Positions 57,725-64,000 of a stretch of 64,000 nt of DNA are shown here, in pieces; position 1 is the stretch's first letter, and every line of letters starts with the position of its first letter. A program made the translations under genes and the position numbers. The notes under the pieces are model-generated. The model was not told the DNA's origin, made no database searches, and was given only the letters and a program-made list of their open reading frames with translations. Origin of the DNA: Sarcophilus harrisii (Eukaryota > Chordata > Mammalia > Dasyuromorphia > Dasyuridae); NCBI RefSeq assembly GCF_902635505.1, contig NC_045431.1:99265988-99329987 (forward strand), read 5' to 3'.

Positions 57725-57792
57725 TTCTGGATGTAGAGTCAGTCTCCAGAAAAACTAGGTTCATGCCCTGTGTATCACTGGGCAAGTCATTT
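57725..57792 (+). repeat. MIR SINE fragment
   Basis: 'cttctggatgtagagtcagt' and 'gtgtatcactgggcaagtca' are sense CORE-SINE pieces, broken off at the L2 tail that follows. Confidence 0.65.
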
Positions 57793-57855
57793 GAATGAAT
57801 GAATAAAACATTTATTAAGCAGTCACTATGTGCAAAGCATTGGAGTTAGGTGGTT
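57793..57855 (-). repeat. L2 3' terminus
   Basis: 'gaatgaatgaataaaacatt' and 'ttaagcagtcactatgtgca' are the antisense L2 end, about 60 bp. Confidence 0.75.
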
Positions 57856-57859
57856 TATG

Positions 57860-58245
57860 TAAGTTGAAAAGTAAGTTTCTTCTAGGATCTTATGGCAGAG
57901 ACAGCAAATATGGAACGTTTCAGCTAAAAGTCAAATGGGAAAGTCCCATAGTCTTTATAGTGCAGCAGCAAACTGAATGGTAAAGCTTCCTTTTTAATAT
58001 CCTTTATACTGATAAAATGATCTCAGCTTCTGATGCTAAACTATTTGGCAGTGGTGGCAAGAAGTTTCTTTTTTGGGTCTCCAGAGGTTGTGAACTCAGC
58101 AGGTGCCATGGTGCTTTTTTACATGGATTGCTTCCCAGGCTGATGACTGAGGACTGGAAACATTGATATTTTAAAAGTTCTTGGGTTCAAGGTCTTGTCT
58201 CCATTGGAGATCCAATGGGAAATGATGATTAAAGTGGCACATGCA
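57860..58245. other. No recognised feature
   Basis: Unassigned. Confidence 0.45.
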
Positions 58246-58249
58246 TACA

Positions 58250-58350
58250 CACTCTCTCTCTCTCTCGCTCTCTTTCTGTCTGTCTCTTTCTCTCTCTGTC
58301 TCTCTATCTCTCTGTCTCCCTGTCTATATCTCTGTCTCTATTTCTCCCCC
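58250..58350 (+). repeat. TC-rich microsatellite
   Basis: CTCTCT with CTGTCTC variants, about 100 bp. Confidence 0.95.
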
Positions 58351-58785
58351 CTCTATCCTTCCATTCTCCACTTTTGATTTAGTTGAGCCGGCATATATGT
58401 CTTCTGTGTGGTAGTTGGCAGGCATTTGGTTGGGATGAGTGGTCCCTTCCCTAGGTACTTCTCTGAAGGATGACTGTTAGGGCTGGATTGGAAATAGGAT
58501 TATGAGAGATGCTACAATTCTTCATGTTTGTGGGAGTTAGTCAGTCGTTGTTACTAGTACTGATGAAGGTTAGCTCCTTATCCCCAATTATTTCTGCCCT
58601 CAATGGTGGCCTTGGGCTCTGGGCTGGAAGCACACCCTAGTGTTCCATTCAAGGTTCTAAATTGTATAACAGGTCACAACTTGTACTGATAGAGACAGTT
58701 TTCCCACCAGGAATTCCTATACCAATAAAATTACAGGGGCAATCTCAAAAATAAAATAAACAAAATCCTCCAAAGCCTTTATAGA
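58350..58785. other. No recognised feature
   Basis: Unassigned, somewhat GC-richer near 58430-58640. Confidence 0.4.
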
Positions 58786-58789
58786 ATTA

Positions 58790-59130
58790 CAGAATTTCAG
58801 GGTTTAAAGGATCCCAGTGATTATAAAGTCCAAACTGTGACCTCCATCCCCCCAAAAAAGAATCCCCACTAAAATATAGCTAATAACCTAACATTTGGAC
58901 TTCTATCCTTTGCATGAAGGCCTCTGTGTGGGGGGCACAGTTTCTGAAATGTCTTACTCCACTTAATAATAACTCTGTGTTAGGGTGTTTTCCCTTTCAT
59001 AAAGCTGAAATTTGCTGCTTTGTAACTCCTGCCTATTTCTCCTAGTTTGTCCCTCTTGTTAATCTCATACAAGGTTAAAAGAAAGAATATAGAGTAAAAA
59101 GAAATAGTTATGCTACATATGCCCTGGTTG
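58790..59130 (-). repeat. CR1/L3-type LINE 3' end
   Basis: 'gaaggcctctgtgtgggggg', 'ctttgtaactcctgcctatt' and 'tctcctagtttgtccctctt' match the antisense CR1/L3 3'UTR also represented at 596-985. Confidence 0.7.
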
Positions 59131-59274
59131 AGGGGACTGTCAAATCAGCATCAGTCCAGTCAGTCAACAGTGTTAATTTTGAATCCGTTATTTATAATGG
59201 TATCCGACAATAATAAGTACCTAACAAATGCTTTTTGACTGACTGACACTATGTTATTGTTCAGTGTCATAAAG

Positions 59275-59495
59275 TAACTAAAACACTAGACTTGGAATAG
59301 GGAAGATCTAGATTTAAATTTTTCCTGAGATGCTTACCAAATATGTAAGTTTTACCTTCTCTGAGCTGTTTACTTTCTTTTTCTGTAAACTGGGGGTGAT
59401 AATAGCAGCAACATGAGGATCAACTAAGAGAATGTCAATAAAGTACTTTGACAATAATTCTTAAAGCACGCATAAATATGAGTCATTATTATTAA
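59275..59495 (+). repeat. MIR/CORE-SINE, near complete
   Basis: 'actagacttggaatagggaa', 'gatctagatttaaatttttc' and 'aataaagtactttgacaata' in sense order. Confidence 0.75.
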
Positions 59496-59639
59496 CAAAA
59501 TGGTGATCAAAACCTGATATCCCTAGAGAGGGAAACAGACTTTCAAAAAGAAGCTAGATGGAAGTTTTCCTTACATTCCTTTGATGTGATACAAAAAGAA
59601 TTGTTTAGAGAATGCAAAATGTCTGTTGTCAACTGGTTG

Positions 59640-59820
59640 GGTGCAGAGGAAAAAAAACCGATTTTGGAATTAGAAGACCTAGGCTCAAATCTCACTTATG
59701 CTATTTTGCAACAGTATGACCCTGAATAATTAACTCATCTGTCTAGGTCTATTTTGTTAAATGATGAAAGGAAAATCAGAGGGTCCTTTCCAATTCTAGA
59801 TTGAATAATTTATAATCATT
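59640..59820 (+). repeat. MIR SINE
   Basis: 'ggaattagaagacctaggct', 'cagtatgaccctgaataatt' and 'agggtcctttccaattctag' in sense order. Confidence 0.8.
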
Positions 59821-60054
59821 AAGAACTTGAAACAATAGTAGATGCTTACATAGCAGGGATTCAGCATCTCCATCCTCACCTTGTAAATAATAAGGGGGTG
59901 AGGGAGAAAGGCATTGGGCAGGCATTGAGTATTCCCAAGTGGGCCATACCCAGTATGTCATAGCCCTGACCAATCATCATTTCATTTAAAATAGTCCTGA
60001 ATGAGAAGTAATCTCTATTTTTTCAGTTGAATGGATGTTATATATGAAAAAAAT

Positions 60055-60430
60055 TTGTTGTCATTCATCCATTGTTTTTGAAGAGGACCAATGGTAACAC
60101 AGGGAGATGTTTTGGCTCAAATGTAAACTGGATTTAAGTAAGGTAGAATTGCAGAGATTTTGTTAGTTTCACTCTCTCTTCCAAAGTCATTTTAGTCCAG
60201 AGGCAAGACAAAAATCATGATGATTGGCAATGGCCAAGGATTCAGGAGATGATCTTGTGATTTTCCATAGCTTACTAAATTCCAAGTGCTCCATAGTGCC
60301 TCCTTCAGCTGACTTCATGGCCTTTAGGACAAATAATTCTTATCCACTTATTTCAAGGGAGGAAGTTTTCACATTCTTGGAGTAGACCTCTCCCTAATTC
60401 ACTGATGGTTTGAGGTTCTATAAGTAAAAA
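60055..60430 (-). repeat. Marsupial SINE ('gttgtcattcatcc' family)
   Basis: 'tgtttttgaagaggaccaat', 'caaatgtaaactggatttaa' and 'gtttcactctctcttccaaa' are the reverse of the family at 43765-43965. The downstream half is diverged and its limit uncertain. Confidence 0.7.
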
Positions 60431-61500
60431 ATAGTAAACTATTTTATTGGGATTTTATTTTCTCTCTCTCTTTCTCCTTTAAAAAGATATTTTCTCTCCT
60501 TCTAAATTAACTATATTTAGACACCCATTTTGTATTTTTTTCAGGTTGTTAAATTTTCATAGTGGTTTACTTTGGGGTTTTAGTACTTTATCCACTTCAG
60601 ATCTCACTGAGCTTTAGCTTATAGTATTTATTTAAGATGTTTTTCTCTCTGCATGGTCTCCCAAGAAGTACATTTCATTTTCCGGATGATCCTGAGGGAG
60701 TAGTGTATGTGAATGTGTGTATGTGTGGGTGGGTAGGAATGAAGAACTATCCTATGGTGCAATCTGAGAATCCTTTAGCACCCTGCAAATAATATACAGT
60801 CATTCAAAACAATGAATCAAAAATAATAGACCACATTGAACACTCAACAATTTTAGTTCATCCAAATCTTGCAAGGTTTCCTGTAGTTTACATAGAAAAA
60901 AAAAAAGACTTTAGTTCTTTTATTTTATTTTTGATGGTACAGCTATCTGTTTTAATAGCATTGAGATTTCATTCTGTGTTCTTGTGACTAGGACCCCAAA
61001 GGACTTACCTCTGATAATGTTTTTATCTCTAAGTTGGAATTGAATGTAGACATTTGTGGCTTATATTGCTGTTATTCAATTAATGGGGACATAAATATTC
61101 TATTTCCAAGAGATGAATACATTTCAGTGAAGTAGCAGTGGTCCCGCTGCTCATAGTGAATTGTTCAGTTAAATCAAATATACAGAATACAGAATTGGGT
61201 CTGGGGGGGGGGGCTACATTCTACAACTTATTCTAGCCTCTTAATGCAATCTCACAATTGAACCTTGAAAACTTGATTCTTTGCTTGTGAGTTTCTCTGT
61301 AAAAAATCTCCCATCAAAAATAAGGAAACTACACTATATGTCAGCCTTATTAATCAATACTGTTTAGATTATTACTGTGGTATAGGAAATGACGAGTTAC
61401 TGTTATTAGAAAAATATAGAAAGAATTAGATTTATGAAGGAGGCTGTTATCTACCTTCAGAGAAACAAAGGAATAACAGACATAGTTTAGTTTTATATAG
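60430..61500. other. No recognised gene
   Basis: Unassigned. Includes an 11-G homopolymer at 61203-61213 and an A run at about 60896-60905. Confidence 0.45.
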
Positions 61501-61690
61501 ATGCATATGAATGTATTTTTGTATATATGTGTATGATCATAGATATCTGTGTATTTATGTGTATGTATGTATTTATGTATGCATAAATATGTTTCTGTGT
61601 CTATATATATCTATACGTGTGTAATATGTATACACCTATGTAATATATGTATGTGTATACATATATAAACATACTCATACATGTGTGTGC
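61500..61690. repeat. TATG/TGTA low-complexity tract
   Basis: Alternating purine-pyrimidine repeat (ATGTGTATGTATGTATTTATG type), a decayed microsatellite. Confidence 0.85.
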
Positions 61691-62075
61691 ATGTTTAATT
61701 GTAGCCTTCTTTGAGGAGAAAGAGGGGAGAAGGAAGGGGGGAAAGAATAGAATAAAAAGTGTACTCCAGAGAACAAAAGAAAACCTACAAAGAAGCAAAG
61801 AGAGAGAGCTCTAAATACAATGTATAGTATTTATTATATTGACTTTCATGAAATTGAAATTTATTGCTTTTTATTTTGAATCCTCTCATATTCTGCTATG
61901 CACATGGCAATTTTTTTCTTTTCCTATTTTTATTTATGTTTAAGATAAATAAATAAAAGAAAAAAAATTAAAAGATCATTTTACTTTTTTTTTGCCACTT
62001 TTGGCATTTTAGATTTGCCTCCAACAAATAGGACTTATTAAGTAGGTATAGATTTCTTTAACTGCAAGAAATCAT
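61690..62075. other. No recognised feature
   Basis: A/T-rich with AAATAAATAAA runs. Nothing assignable. Confidence 0.45.
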
Positions 62076-62077
62076 AA

Positions 62078-62440
62078 GATCATAGGTATAAATTTAGGGC
62101 TGGAAAGGATCATAGAGGATATAAAATCCAATAACCTCCTTTTACAGATGAGGAAATTGTGGTAAAAATCTAAATATAGAAGGTACTTCAGATGCTTTGT
62201 CCAATCCTCTTCTTTTGCAGATGAGAAACTGAGTCTCAGACAAGGTCTCAAAGATAGCAAACATGAGAGGTAGGATCTGAACTTGGGTTCTATAGTGAGT
62301 GCCATGCTTTTTGCACTGTCGGACTATCTTCAATCCTCTCAGTTACAAATGAGAAAACTGAGGTCCTGAGATTAAGTGATTTTCTCAGGCCTGCTGTGGA
62401 AGAGCTAGAATTCAATTCTGTTAACTAGCCACTCTATTTT
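62078..62440 (-). repeat. MIR SINE cluster (two or three cores)
   Basis: Three 'cagatgaggaaa/tgagaaaactgagg' cores occur at about 62143, 62217 and 62346, each in reverse orientation. This suggests tandem or nested MIR copies rather than one element. Confidence 0.75.
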
Positions 62441-62689
62441 GTTGCTACAAGTCTCCTAGTGAGAAAATTTTCTATACTTTTTCATATTGGCAAATTGTAT
62501 ACAACAAAATCTTAGGCAAATGTTTGGATTATTGAAAGATTGAGTGATTTGCCCATTAGCACACATATCTTGTCCTACATCATCCCTGCTCTAAAGCTTG
62601 CCTTGTCTCTATTATGCCCTTAAACTTCTGCCTACTTCATCAGTCCTATTAGGGATGGGGGTTAAATCTACATAATTCTGGAAATGACA

Positions 62690-62805
62690 AAAAAAAATCA
62701 AATCAAATTATCCTTTTTGGCTACAGAACAATATTTTATTTTTCCTTGTAAAAAAATATGAATAGTTAAGCAAATTCCCTCATTGGCTGTATGTATGTAT
62801 GTATG

Positions 62806-62847
<42 letters not shown>

Positions 62848-64000
62848 TATATATATATATATATTTACATATCATTCAGCATCCTATTTGTCCCCTCTTT
62901 GTCAAGAGGTAGATAATATATATTATCATTGGTCTTCTGGAGTCCTTAAAGCTTTCACAGTTTGTCTTTACAGTATTATAATTATGTAAATTGTTCTCCT
63001 GGCATTACTCATTTCATTCTTAATAAGTTTGTGAAAATCTAAATTATTAATTTTTAGAATTGATGTTATAATATACATTGTTCTGTTTTTTCTTATTGCA
63101 CCCAATAATATTTCACATAAGTCTAAGTCTCTTTGAAAATGTTTCCTCATTTTTAGAGTATAATAGTGTTTGTGTACATACCTAAACTATAGTTTTTTCA
63201 ATGATTCCTCCACTGATGCATATCCTTTTAGTTTCCTTTTTCATTACCAGATAAGAGCTACTGTACATATTTTTGTGCATATAGGCCCTTTTCAGGTTTC
63301 TTTGATTTTTTTGGATATAGCAGTCATACTTCTGTGACAAAGTTCACTCATTTTTTAGTAAGTTTTTTGGTACAATGTAAAACTACTTTCCAGAAAGACA
63401 GTGCTTATTTATAGGTATAACAAAGTCTCAATAGGCCGTGTTCCCATAGTCCCTTCAACATTTGTCTTTCCATTTTTTGGCATATTTTCCAATTTGCAAG
63501 TGTGAGTGAGATCAACTTCAGAATTACTGTAATTTGCATTTTTCTTATTAGTTATGATTTGGAGTATTTTTTTCATATACTATAGATAACCTAGATATCT
63601 TATCTTAAGACTATTTGTTCATATCATTAGGCCTTTTATTAATTGGAGGATAGCTTTTTTTTTATTTGTTTTTTACAAATCTGAATCAGTTCTTTATATA
63701 TCTTGGAAATGAAATCTTTATTAATGATACCTGTTTCAAAGATTTTTTTTTCCTTTTTAATTGTTTCTTTTTAAATCTTATCTTTATTATCTTCTGTAAA
63801 AACTTTCTAATTTATGTAATCTAAATTAAGTATTTTATCTTTTGTAATCCTTTCTACCTTTTGTGTGATCATTAATATTTTTTCCTTTCCATAGATCTAA
63901 AAGACACCCCTTATCCCCCAGCAAATAGTGGGCGCTTATCCCAATAGACAGGATCTTTGTAGTTATTCAATACTAATACTAAGGTATTAGATACATTTGC
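62690..64000 (-). repeat. Old L1 3' half, running off the window
   Basis: Antisense L1: 3' part at 62690-62780, ORF2 C-terminal region around 62980-63300 ('cattactcatttcattctta', 'ctactgtacatatttttgtg', 'gatatagcagtcatacttct') and more internal blocks to 64000 ('tagtgggcgcttatcccaat', 'taattggaggatagcttttt'). Interrupted by the microsatellite at 62789-62868. Diverged. Confidence 0.8.
62789..62868. repeat. Compound TATG/TA/CA microsatellite
   Basis: (GTAT)n, (TA)n, (CA)n, then (TA)n again, inside L1. Confidence 0.95.

Noticed and set aside
1-64000. CRISPR arrays, bacterial operons, phage or plasmid features
   Set aside because: No regularly spaced palindromic repeats, ribosome-binding sites or dense gene packing; repeat content is clearly mammalian.
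1-64000. tRNA, U6, 5S, 7SK or Y RNA genes
   Set aside because: I looked for their conserved promoter and stem sequences by eye and found none; tRNA-like boxes occur only inside SINEs.
1-64000. Strand bias of L1 copies (most on minus)
   Set aside because: Most L1 copies I recognise are antisense, but the number is small and recognition by eye is biased, so no conclusion is drawn.

Overview
This window is non-coding mammalian DNA, almost certainly from a marsupial. The best fit is an Australian marsupial, probably a dasyurid (Tasmanian devil or antechinus type). That call rests on repeat content recognised from memory: marsupial L1 3' ends, MAR1 and other CORE-SINEs, and many L2, CR1/L3 and MIR relics. 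No intact protein-coding gene, tRNA, rRNA, CRISPR array or bacterial-type operon is visible. The long open frames I examined are repeats or decayed sequence. The window is intergenic or deep intronic.

Layout. 0-3.5 kb is a nested stack: a CR1/L3 LINE cut by a young L1 with a perfect target-site duplication (TSD), then an older L1 cut by a MIR, an L2 tail and a TG/GA microsatellite. 3.5-10 kb holds an unidentified protein-like relic, L2 and MIR pieces, and a 123-bp L1 insertion. 10-16.5 kb carries a fossil retroviral LTR, a 672-bp L1 end with a 17-bp TSD, and SINEs. 16.56-19.97 kb is the best-identified locus: a near full-length processed pseudogene of MCM4 (replicative helicase subunit) on the minus strand, split by a Tigger1-like DNA transposon. 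20-36 kb is mixed repeats, including a solo LTR with a 4-bp TSD inside an L1, hAT-like relics and a second LTR-like fossil. 36-52 kb is SINE/L2/L1 debris with AT microsatellites and a possible conserved non-coding element near 38.1 kb. 52.14-52.45 kb is an interstitial telomeric array, about 25 CCCTAA units interrupted by related CpG-bearing spacers. 52.9-54.2 kb is a repeat-poor stretch that may be a conserved regulatory block. 56.2-57.6 kb contains unidentified, broken protein-like stretches on the minus strand. 62.7-64 kb is an L1 running off the window.

Nothing here forms a working gene system. The window records retroposition (MCM4, L1, SINEs), DNA transposition (Tigger1-like, hAT-like), retroviral fossils and telomere-repeat capture. 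The items most worth a second look are the spacer-punctuated telomeric array, the dated MCM4/Tigger nesting, the two unidentified protein-like relics and the two possible conserved elements. Repeat family names and boundaries come from pattern memory, not from a search, and ends are usually good to 10-30 bp.
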